Of a stretch of DNA of 7,739 bases, positions 1 through 5,101 are shown piece after piece (position 1 is the first letter of the stretch; every line of letters starts with the position of its first letter). The position numbers and the translations under genes are program-made. The notes under the pieces were generated by a model. The model was not told the DNA's origin. It saw nothing but the letters and a program-made list of their open reading frames with translations, and ran no database searches. Source of the stretch: Candidatus Shapirobacteria bacterium (GTDB lineage Bacteria; Patescibacteriota; Microgenomatia; UBA12405); contig QMND01000028.1 of the NCBI GenBank assembly GCA_003647605.1, positions 1 through 7,739 on the forward strand. The letters run 5' to 3'.

Positions 1-41
1 ACAAGTACCCCGTCAAAATCAAAAATTATTGCCTCACTCAT
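1..41 (-). CDS. HAD-superfamily hydrolase, N-terminal fragment
   Basis: Only the first 13 codons and part of the next lie in the window; the gene runs off the left edge. The peptide is MSEAIIFDFDGVL. This is the classic HAD motif I: a hydrophobic beta strand followed by DxDG, in which the first Asp is the nucleophile that is phosphorylated and the second is the acid/base. DFDGVL is typical of the beta-phosphoglucomutase/phosphoglycolate phosphatase-like group, but the substrate cannot be told from this fragment. The ATG at 41-39 is chosen because the hydrophobic strand and motif begin four residues after it, as usual in the family. There is no Shine-Dalgarno sequence; a possible extended -10 box ends 9 nt upstream. 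Family call is confident, function unknown. Confidence 0.8.
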   Translation of the reverse strand, partial: MSEAIIFDFDGVL

Positions 42-50
42 ATGTTAAGA

Positions 51-59
51 ATTGTAACA
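51..59 (-). promoter_or_regulatory. Possible extended -10 promoter of the HAD gene
   Basis: The minus strand reads TGTTACAAT, a TGn extension plus a hexamer one mismatch from TATAAT. The hexamer ends 9 nt before the ATG, which would put the transcription start about 2 nt upstream of it. No good -35 is present at 16-18 bp spacing (AAGATT at 17 bp). The reading fits a leaderless or near-leaderless mRNA and is an inference from motif and position only. Confidence 0.4.
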
Positions 60-154
60 TTCTCAACATAGCTAATCTTTAACTTAGGTTGAAGATTTAA
101 CTGTCTCGACTTTACTCAATTGTTTTGCATCAAACCGAAACGCTAAAAAACAGC

Positions 155-187
155 AATATCTTTTAAAAGCTGAAGAACAAAGATATT
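155..187. repeat. 9-bp AT-only inverted repeat in the spacer
   Basis: AATATCTTT (155-163) and AAAGATATT (179-187) are perfectly complementary around a 15-nt loop. The stem has one G/C pair per arm and no T-run beyond it, so it is a weak candidate for a terminator or an operator. The rest of 42-235, between the HAD start and the insertion element, holds no ORF above about 16 codons and no other structure that I could recognise. Confidence 0.3.
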
Positions 188-235
188 TTCCATGTTTTGA
201 AAAAAATTGTTAATAAAAAGTTAATACAACATTTA

Positions 236-261
236 TGGCTTAATAGTCATTAAGTGTTGGT
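236..261 (+). repeat. Left terminal inverted repeat
   Basis: It consists of an outer block TGGCTTAAT (236-244), a 5-bp block AGTCA that does not match the other end, and an inner block TTAAGTGTTGGT (250-261). Both outer and inner blocks are perfectly mirrored at 854-879. Two matching blocks around a variable spacer fit the usual IS end plan of an outer cleavage part and an inner transposase-binding part (the roles are inferred). Confidence 0.8.
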
Positions 262-280
262 AAAATCGAGTCTTTTCACC

Positions 281-309
281 TTGTTTTTCGATAAAAGTAG
301 ACCTAAAAT
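281..309 (+). promoter_or_regulatory. Transposase promoter
   Basis: A -35-like TTGTTT (281-286), a 17-bp spacer and a -10 box TAAAAT (304-309, five of six consensus bases) lie just inside the left end of the element. The -10 box ends 8 nt before the ATG at 318, so transcription should begin within a few bases of the start codon. There is no Shine-Dalgarno sequence. Confidence 0.55.
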
Positions 310-317
310 ATCTACCT

Positions 318-870
318 ATGAAAAAAAACACACAATCATTACTGTCCAAAATGCAAGAGTAGAGCTATTAAATGGGGTAAAACAAAGAGAGGTAGAACAA
401 GATATCATTGTCCTGTTTGTGGTCTAAGTTTTGTTTTGGGAACTAAACACAGGCTTTCTTCAAGATTGGTGTTTGCTTTGTTTAGAGATTGGGTTAAATA
501 TTCTTTGACATTGGAATACATTTCTCATAAATACAAAATAGGAATTAAAACCCTTTATCTTCGGTTTAAGGTTTTCATAAAACATCCACCATCTTCTAAA
601 GAATATCTCAAACAAATATTGTCAACTAAATCTCAAAAACAATTCTCTGGTTATCTTCACATAGATGGAGATTACTTTGGTGAAAGGGTCTTGATTGTTT
701 ATTGGGATTCAAAAGGAGATTTATTGTTTTGGTCATGGGCTAGGTCAGAAACTCTGGAACAGATGCAATTAGATATTAAAACTATTATTGAAAATGGTTA
801 CTCAATAAAATCTATCGTAAGTGACGGCAGAAGATCGGTTAAAACCATCAAAAACCAACACTTAACTTAA
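318..870 (+). pseudogene. Transposase remnant, zinc-ribbon IS256/Mutator-like; frameshifted and C-terminally deleted
   Basis: From ATG 318 the frame gives only 14 codons (MKKNTQS...) before TAG. Shifting by one base across the eight A at 321-328 opens a frame from 322 to TAA 868-870. That frame encodes a zinc ribbon (Cys codons at 343, 352, 409 and 418; spacing CPKC...CPVC), a basic helix-turn-helix-like stretch, and a DDE-type core with HIDGDYFGE (Asp at 664-666 and 670-672) and SDGRRS (Asp at 823-825). The zinc ribbon lies upstream of the first in-frame non-ATG start (TTG 436), so the true N-terminus must be the shifted one. A run of seven A would restore MKKTHNHYCPKC. The protein ends KNQHLT inside the right inverted repeat; the Glu of the triad and roughly the last half are absent. 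It is almost certainly inactive as a transposase. Confidence 0.8.
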
Positions 871-879
871 ATTAAGCCA
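854..879 (-). repeat. Right terminal inverted repeat
   Basis: ACCAACACTTAA (854-865) and ATTAAGCCA (871-879) are the exact reverse complements of the inner and outer blocks of the left end. They are separated by a non-matching CTTAA of the same 5-bp length as the left spacer. The last codons and the stop of the truncated transposase lie within this repeat, which places the internal deletion junction just before it, at about 836-853. Confidence 0.8.
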
Positions 880-923
880 AATTTTACATTAGATGGTGCA
901 CTACTCGATTGAACTTACACTTT

Positions 924-2111
924 TTATTCGTATCTAAGAGCATCGATGGGATTAAGTTCAGAGGCTTTTTTAGCTGGGTAAAAACCAAACAATAAACCAA
1001 CTGTAGCTGACACGCCTACGGCTAACAAAATAGATTTTAGGCTTACTACAAAAGGTATACTCATGGCAGTTGACACAAAATAAGTTAAAACTGTTCCAAT
1101 CACAACACCCAGTACTCCGCCAACTAAGGTTAATACTAACGATTCGATCAAAAATTGGGACAAAATATCTTTTCTCTTTGCCCCAATTGCTTTAAGGAGA
1201 CCAATGTCTTTAGTTCTTTCTGTAACCGTAACCAGCATTATATTCATAATTCCAATTCCACCGACCAAAAGCGATATGGCCGCTATTCCAGACAAAACCG
1301 TAGTAAGAATTCCTGTAACATTACTCATTGATTCAATCATCTGTTGTGGACTTCTTAAATAAAAATCTGCGTTGTCAGGATTACTTATTTTATGTTGTTT
1401 GAGAAGAAGGTTTTCTATATTTGTTAAAGTCTGTTCCATTATTTGATTGTCAATTACTCTTACAGAAATACTACTGTAGTGGTCATGTCCGAATAATATT
1501 TTTTGGGCCGTAGATATTGGAACTATTGCACTAGAGCTATCTTTGATAATTCCAACTATTTTAAATGTTTTTCTATCAATCCTAACTCTTTCGCCGACTA
1601 CAAATGCTTCTTCTCCAAACAATTCTTCTACAATTTCATCGCCTAGCACTACATTTCTGGTCATACTATATATATCGTTTTCATTCAAAAAATCTCCTTG
1701 AGAAAATTCTAAAGATTGAATTTGAGCATAATCATATTCCACCCCATTCACAGAAGAAGAAACGGAATTTTCTTCAAAAACAAGAGTTTTTTGGCCACTG
1801 ACTATTCCACTGACTGCCTCAATATTTGGCAATTCTAAAATAGCAGTAGCATCTTGTTTTACCAAAGTATCAAAAGTTCCTCCTGACATACCAGGTCCCC
1901 TTCTGGCTTTACCAGGGAACACAGTTATGACATTAGTTCCAAAAGTGGAAATTTGGTCGACAATTGACTGGGTAGAACCTTCCCCAAGGGACATAATAGT
2001 AATTACAGATCCGATTCCAATAACAATTCCCAACATGGTTAAAGTTGTTCTGGCAATATTACCTTTAAGCTCTTCTAAGGCTAATATTGTCAATTCTTTT
2101 ATATCAATCAT
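924..2111 (-). CDS. ABC transporter permease, MacB/FtsX type
   Basis: This 395-aa protein is the membrane subunit of a MacB-like exporter. One membrane segment is near the N-terminus (about 21-42, with LGIVIGIGSVITIMSLGEG), followed by a large extracytoplasmic MacB_PCD-like domain (about 45-260). Three C-terminal segments follow (about 267-297, 320-348, 357-380) in an FtsX domain. Family motifs are VTERTKDIGLLKAIGA (295-310) and YPAKKASELNPIDALRYE (378-395), the standard end of these permeases. In the family such proteins work by mechanotransmission with an adaptor and export peptides, lipoproteins or macrolides; the substrate here is unknown. It is the last gene of the operon, and its ATG overlaps the ATPase stop (ATGA), so translation is probably coupled. 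There is no Shine-Dalgarno sequence. No intrinsic terminator is visible between its stop and the insertion element 44 bp away. Confidence 0.93.
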   Translation of the reverse strand: MIDIKELTILALEELKGNIARTTLTMLGIVIGIGSVITIMSLGEGSTQSIVDQISTFGTNVITVFPGKARRGPGMSGGTFDTLVKQDATAILELPNIEAVSGIVSGQKTLVFEENSVSSSVNGVEYDYAQIQSLEFSQGDFLNENDIYSMTRNVVLGDEIVEELFGEEAFVVGERVRIDRKTFKIVGIIKDSSSAIVPISTAQKILFGHDHYSSISVRVIDNQIMEQTLTNIENLLLKQHKISNPDNADFYLRSPQQMIESMSNVTGILTTVLSGIAAISLLVGGIGIMNIMLVTVTERTKDIGLLKAIGAKRKDILSQFLIESLVLTLVGGVLGVVIGTVLTYFVSTAMSIPFVVSLKSILLAVGVSATVGLLFGFYPAKKASELNPIDALRYE

Positions 2112-2830
2112 GTAATAAAGCTAGTAGTTTTTAATTTGTAGTCATGACTTTCTATCAGTCCGTCTGTAATTTTTATTATTCTGTTTGCAAAAACTGCTAT
2201 GTCGTCTTCGTGTGTAATTAGAATGATAGTGCTACCTTTTTTGTTTAATTGAACAAGAAATTTCATAACTTGATGGGCTGTTTTTGTGTCTAAATTTCCC
2301 GTCGGTTCATCGGCCAAAAGTATAGATGGATTCATGGTCAAAGCTCTGGCTATAGCTACTCTTTGTATCTGGCCTCCTGATATGTGATTGGATAAGTTGG
2401 AAGCTTTGTCTGCCAAACCTACGGCCTTTAACATTTCTATGGCTCTTTTTTTTCTTTCTTCTTCCGGATATCCAGCATAAAGCATTGGCCTTTCTACATT
2501 TTTTAGCACAGTAGTTCTCGGGAGAAGATTATAAGATTGAAAAATAAATCCGATTTCTTTGTTTCTGATTTCTGCTAATTCGTCTTGATTGTAATGAGAA
2601 ATATTCTTTCCTTTTAAAAAGTAATTTCCTGAAGTTGGAGAATCCAATGCTCCCATCAAATTCATAGTGGTTGATTTACCTGAACCTGAATGTCCGATAA
2701 TGGCTATAAATTCTCCTCGGTAGATTTCTATATCTATCCCTTTTAAAGCTTGATATTTAACAGGCCCCGTTATGTAGGTTTTAGTTATACGATCAAACTT
2801 AATAAGTGGATTGTTTTTATTTTTTTTCAT
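2108..2830 (-). CDS. ABC transporter ATP-binding protein, MacB/LolD type
   Basis: This complete 240-aa nucleotide-binding protein energises the neighbouring permease from the cytoplasmic side. Visible motifs are Walker A GHSGSGKST (46-54), the Q-loop FQSYNLLPR (Gln98), the signature ISGGQIQR (150-157), Walker B ILLADEP with catalytic Glu175, the D-loop GNLD, and the H-loop ITHED (His207). Asp and Glu following Walker B and the SYNLLPR stretch are typical of the MacB/LolD/FtsE subgroup. The signature has Ile in place of the usual Leu, a mild variant not expected to abolish activity. Its ATG overlaps the adaptor stop by 4 nt (ATGA) and its own TGA overlaps the permease start in the same way, so the three subunits should be made in linked amounts. 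No Shine-Dalgarno sequence precedes it. In this operon ATPase and permease are separate proteins, unlike the fused E. coli MacB. Confidence 0.95.
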   Translation of the reverse strand: MKKNKNNPLIKFDRITKTYITGPVKYQALKGIDIEIYRGEFIAIIGHSGSGKSTTMNLMGALDSPTSGNYFLKGKNISHYNQDELAEIRNKEIGFIFQSYNLLPRTTVLKNVERPMLYAGYPEEERKKRAIEMLKAVGLADKASNLSNHISGGQIQRVAIARALTMNPSILLADEPTGNLDTKTAHQVMKFLVQLNKKGSTIILITHEDDIAVFANRIIKITDGLIESHDYKLKTTSFIT

Positions 2831-4020
2831 TTAACTCGACCCATAGTAAACATGCCTTTCTTGTCACTGGAATTTTTAGTTGAACTAGTTGTCTGTCCAA
2901 TGATTATTTCGTCTCCTTCAGATATGCCATTTAATATTTCTGTCTTACTATCACCAACTATTCCAATTTTAACGGGTATATATAACAATCCTCCACTTTC
3001 TTTATCTAAAACCTGAACTGTTTTTTCACCTTGGTAAGTTTTTACGGCGCTGTTGCTAACAACTAGAACATTTTCAACCCTTTTTGTTTCAATGTCAATC
3101 TGAACGGTCATACCCGCCTTTATCTTTTTTTCAACTTGGCCTAAATTTATATAAACACCATAAGTAATAATGCCCGACGTGTCGGTACCAATATCATCAA
3201 CCCTATCGACAGTGCCTTCAATTTCGATTCCCTTTAGGGCATCAATTAAAACAGTGGCTTTTTGGCCAACTTCTATATTACTTATGTCACTTTCAGATAC
3301 TGCTAATTTAGCCCAAGAATTTGAGTCGTTTCTTATCATTAAGGCTATAGTGTTGGAGTTAACTTCTTGTCCGATTGATACGGCTAAATTAGCTATTGTT
3401 CCCTTTATTGGTGCTTTTATTGTTCCACTGGTTACGGCTTGATAATTTAACCAAGCTGCGTTTAAGGCTACTTGGGCTTTTTTTATAATTTGCACTTGAT
3501 TGAGATAATTGGCTTCTGCGGCTAACCAATCGGCTCGTTGTTGAATATAGGTGGGATCATTTTCTAACAAATCACGGGCAACAGCGTCATTTATAAATTT
3601 TTGATTGGCCGAAAAAGAGGTAGATTGAAGTGAATGTTGAACGGACTTGGCTGATTCCAAAGCATTTTTAGCTCCTAGATAGGTTGAATAAGCCGTGGTT
3701 TTTTCGGCTTGACTGGCCGTGCTTTTTACTTTGAATAAAGATTGTCCGTTTTTTACTATATCGCCATTTTTTATATAAACATCTTCAACCATTCCTGTAA
3801 TAGTTGAGTTAATATTTACCTTACCAGTGGTTAGAATCTCACCGGTTTCTGACACTGTGCTGACTACTTTTCCTTTTTTAACTAATTCTCTTTTGTAAGT
3901 TATTTTTTTTTCTTTTTTCTCCGCTGTTTGGTTAATTAAAATTATTATTATCACTAACCCAACTATTAGAAGCGTTTTGTTTCTCTTTGATAATTTTTTA
4001 AATTTCTTAATTATTTTCAT
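2827..4020 (-). CDS. Membrane fusion / adaptor protein, MacA-HlyD type
   Basis: From ATG 4020 the protein has 397 aa. A basic N-terminus (MKIIKKFKKLSKRN) leads into one membrane segment (about 16-30) and an extracytoplasmic body. The first half of a lipoyl-like domain covers about 70-100 (STITGMVEDVYIKNGDIVKNGQ). An Ala/Gln-rich helical hairpin follows (about 101-196). The second lipoyl half comes next (about 200-231, IKAPIKGTIANLAVSIGQEV), then beta-barrel and membrane-proximal domains. The tail is rich in Ser, Thr and Lys. In MacAB-like pumps this subunit couples the permease to substrate capture, and to an outer-membrane channel in diderms; no channel gene is seen here. The frame extends to a TTG at 4032, only 3 nt after the upstream stop, but ATG 4020 is preferred; neither start has a Shine-Dalgarno sequence. 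Its TGA overlaps the ATPase ATG by 4 nt. Confidence 0.9.
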   Translation of the reverse strand: MKIIKKFKKLSKRNKTLLIVGLVIIIILINQTAEKKEKKITYKRELVKKGKVVSTVSETGEILTTGKVNINSTITGMVEDVYIKNGDIVKNGQSLFKVKSTASQAEKTTAYSTYLGAKNALESAKSVQHSLQSTSFSANQKFINDAVARDLLENDPTYIQQRADWLAAEANYLNQVQIIKKAQVALNAAWLNYQAVTSGTIKAPIKGTIANLAVSIGQEVNSNTIALMIRNDSNSWAKLAVSESDISNIEVGQKATVLIDALKGIEIEGTVDRVDDIGTDTSGIITYGVYINLGQVEKKIKAGMTVQIDIETKRVENVLVVSNSAVKTYQGEKTVQVLDKESGGLLYIPVKIGIVGDSKTEILNGISEGDEIIIGQTTSSTKNSSDKKGMFTMGRVK

Positions 4021-4035
4021 ATTTTTGACCAAATT

Positions 4036-4335
4036 TTATGGATGCATTCGCATCATGTTTTTGCGCATGCGCATCAACCCTTCTGGCGGTTTTTCTCCAC
4101 TATCCCTTCTTTTTTGACGCATATTTTGCATTTTTGTCCTAATCTCTTGTTCTGTTAACCCTTCTTCCTGCCATTTTTTCATCATAATATCTCTTTGTTT
4201 TTCAACAAACTTTCTCTTGATTGCTTGAGCTTTTTTGAGTTTATAAAGTTTAAAGCCTACTAAAACTGATAATATAACAAAACCAACCAATAACCATTTG
4301 ATCCAATTTTTCTTCTGTTGGTTTTGTTTTGTCAT
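4036..4335 (-). CDS. Small single-TM Met/Arg-rich protein of unknown function, first gene of the efflux operon
   Basis: I do not recognise this 99-aa protein. It has a basic N-terminus, one membrane segment (about 12-30, WIKWLLVGFVILSVLVGF), then a highly charged, probably helical tail. The tail contains GLTEQEIRTKMQNMRQKRR (59-77) and ends in MRMRKNMMRMHP, with nine Met among the last 49 residues. LTEQ resembles the LTxxQ motif of Spy/CpxP/ZraP-type periplasmic proteins, and clustered Met plus His can bind Cu(I); both are weak hints, not assignments. Charges flank the membrane segment on both sides, with more on the C-terminal side, so orientation is uncertain. It is probably genuine: it sits 15 nt upstream of the adaptor ATG on the same strand, fills the space up to the divergent promoter region, and has a promoter-like box 10 nt before its ATG. 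It could be an accessory pump subunit or a regulator. Confidence 0.75.
   Translation of the reverse strand: MTKQNQQKKNWIKWLLVGFVILSVLVGFKLYKLKKAQAIKRKFVEKQRDIMMKKWQEEGLTEQEIRTKMQNMRQKRRDSGEKPPEGLMRMRKNMMRMHP
4041..4073 (-). repeat. Palindrome and small hairpin at the 3' end of the small membrane-protein gene
   Basis: TGCGCATGCGCA (4062-4073) is a perfect 12-bp palindrome, and GATGC-ATTC-GCATC (4041-4054) is a 5-bp stem with a 4-base loop. Both arise partly from the repeated Met-Arg codons (ATGCGC twice). They stand out as GC-rich in an AT-rich region and lie just before the adaptor start, where folding of the mRNA could affect translation of the next gene. That role is speculative. Confidence 0.4.
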
Positions 4336-4345
4336 AACTTAGCTT

Positions 4346-4354
4346 ATTTTACCA
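4346..4354 (-). promoter_or_regulatory. Extended -10 promoter of the efflux operon
   Basis: The minus strand reads TGGTAAAAT: a TGn extension followed by TAAAAT (five of six consensus bases), ending 10 nt before the ATG at 4335. The -35 region is poor (GTTTTT at 17 bp spacing), which an extended -10 and the upstream A-tracts could offset. There is no Shine-Dalgarno sequence, so the transcript would have a leader of at most a few bases. Confidence 0.5.
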
Positions 4355-4357
4355 TTG

Positions 4358-4382
4358 AAAAACTGAAAAAAAACTGAAAAAA
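4358..4382. promoter_or_regulatory. Phased A-tracts in the divergent promoter region
   Basis: Three A-tracts (4358-4362, 4366-4373, 4377-4382) are separated by CTG, with the CTG copies 11 bp apart, close to one helical turn. Such phasing bends DNA, and A/T tracts upstream of a promoter can act as an UP element. It lies upstream of the efflux promoter on the minus strand and just upstream of the lipoprotein -35 on the plus strand, so it could serve both. Confidence 0.45.
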
Positions 4383-4400
4383 TAAAAACAAAATAGTTTA

Positions 4401-4429
4401 TTGTCCTTTCTCTAACTATTTACTAGAAT
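4401..4429 (+). promoter_or_regulatory. Promoter of the lipoprotein-SWIM unit
   Basis: The -35-like TTGTCC (4401-4406) and -10 box TAGAAT (4424-4429, five of six) are exactly 17 bp apart. The -10 ends 6 nt before ATG 4436, so the expected start of transcription falls on or next to the A of the ATG. This is the best-formed promoter in the window and the clearest sign of a leaderless mRNA. Confidence 0.6.
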
Positions 4430-4435
4430 ATTTTC

Positions 4436-5101
4436 ATGAGATTCCGAAAAGCATACATTCTAATTTTATTGGCTACATTTTTTCTGACTGGTTGTAGCAA
4501 AAAAATTAGCACCAAACCATCAACCAATAAACATAAATCCACCAACAAAGGCATAACTGCTATTGATGCTTGGCAGAAAATCAAACCTGAAGCGGATAAA
4601 TGGAGCCAAAATTATAAAATTACTCAAATCAGAGACATTTCAGTTGCTGATACCCAAAGAATTGATGGTCGTTCTTTTGGCTGGCAATTTTACTTAGAAG
4701 ATTGTAGTCAGTATTATACTGGCTCAATGAGTAATCTTTGCCGAACTGGCAAGTCTAAAACTTTTTATTTTCGTTCTGGAAAAATGGTGGCCGAACCGGC
4801 TGGGGTAACGGCAGATAAACAAACAAACATGCCATCAGGTAGAACCGCTTTCGAGGCTGAAAAACTTAAAATTGACTCAGATAAAGCTCAAAACCTGGCC
4901 AGAAAGGCAGTTGGTCGGTCGAGAAATAAGAATGAAGAATTTGTTATGACTGCTTATTCAAAAGGAGGAATCGCTTATTGGCAAGTTAGAAGGCAATGTT
5001 GGATAAAAGGAAACCGAGACCACTGCGACAGCCACAATGGTTATTCAGTTTATGTCAATTTAGAAACGGGGGAGACATACGATAAGGAACCCAAAAATTG
5101 A
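4436..5101 (+). CDS. Lipoprotein with two similar disulfide-capable halves, unknown function
   Basis: This 221-aa protein has a lipoprotein signal peptide: basic MRFRK, hydrophobic core, lipobox LTGC (17-20). Cys20 should be lipidated, anchoring the protein outside the cytoplasmic membrane. A Lys/Ser/Thr/Asn-rich linker (21-39) follows. The mature part has two comparable halves. Each has a helix-like stretch (AIDAWQKIKPEADKW, 42-56; SDKAQNLARKAVG, 148-160), an aromatic strand (FGWQFYLEDC; IAYWQVRRQC), a loop closed by a second Cys (Cys90-Cys102; Cys188-Cys197), and a final strand with a Gly turn (FYFRSGKMV; YSVYVNLETGE). The pattern recalls PepSY-like folds, but sequence alone does not establish membership. 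Each Cys pair could form a disulfide. It is divergent from the efflux operon, and its TGA overlaps the TTG start of the next gene. No Shine-Dalgarno sequence is seen, and a -10 box lies 6 nt upstream. Confidence 0.88.
   Translation: MRFRKAYILILLATFFLTGCSKKISTKPSTNKHKSTNKGITAIDAWQKIKPEADKWSQNYKITQIRDISVADTQRIDGRSFGWQFYLEDCSQYYTGSMSNLCRTGKSKTFYFRSGKMVAEPAGVTADKQTNMPSGRTAFEAEKLKIDSDKAQNLARKAVGRSRNKNEEFVMTAYSKGGIAYWQVRRQCWIKGNRDHCDSHNGYSVYVNLETGETYDKEPKN
5084..5089 (+). promoter_or_regulatory. Shine-Dalgarno site of the SWIM gene
   Basis: AAGGAA lies inside the end of the lipoprotein gene, 8 nt before TTG 5098 but 20 nt before the alternative ATG at 5110. Its position favours the TTG start. It is the only convincing Shine-Dalgarno-like sequence at a gene start in this window. 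Confidence 0.5.

Larger units (their letters stand above)
236..879 (+). mobile_element. Internally deleted IS256/Mutator-like element, 644 bp
   Basis: The element is bounded by 26-bp terminal inverted repeats matching at 21 positions. It carries its own promoter and the front part of a transposase gene reading left to right. The coding region keeps the zinc ribbon and two presumed catalytic Asp residues, then runs within about 15 codons into the right repeat, so the third catalytic residue and the C-terminal domain are missing. This looks like an internal deletion derivative, a MITE-like product that could move only if a full copy supplied transposase. No target-site duplication is convincing: 228-235 and 880-887 match at only 4 of 8 bases. 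The edges are set by repeat identity alone. Family assignment rests on the zinc ribbon followed by a DGD...SDG pattern, as in zinc-binding variants of IS256-type transposases. Confidence 0.75.

Noticed and set aside
140..193. Minus-strand ORF of 16 codons from ATG 193
   Set aside because: It is too short and has no Shine-Dalgarno sequence, promoter or recognisable product.
319..321. TGA recoding (Gly or Trp) to explain the transposase N-terminus
   Set aside because: Reading through this TGA meets TAA at 304-306 with no start between, and TGA serves as a normal stop at the ATGA and TTGA gene junctions.
228..887. Target-site duplication flanking the insertion element
   Set aside because: The 8 bp outside each end (228-235 and 880-887) agree at only four positions, no better than expected for AT-rich DNA.
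112..911. Near-direct repeat TTACTCAATTG (112-122) and CTACTCGATTG (901-911) on either side of the element
   Set aside because: Nine of 11 bases match, but the copies lie 114 bp and 21 bp outside the element ends; probably chance.
880..923. Intrinsic terminator for the efflux operon
   Set aside because: Read on the minus strand there is no GC stem followed by a T-run; only a short GTGCAC palindrome is present.
1604..2115. Plus-strand ORFs of 65 and 62 codons inside the permease gene
   Set aside because: They lie wholly opposite a well-supported permease frame, have low-complexity translations and no start signals.
2750..3442. Plus-strand ORFs of 88 and 90 codons opposite the ATPase and adaptor genes
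   Set aside because: They are antisense shadows of conserved reading frames with no recognisable domain.
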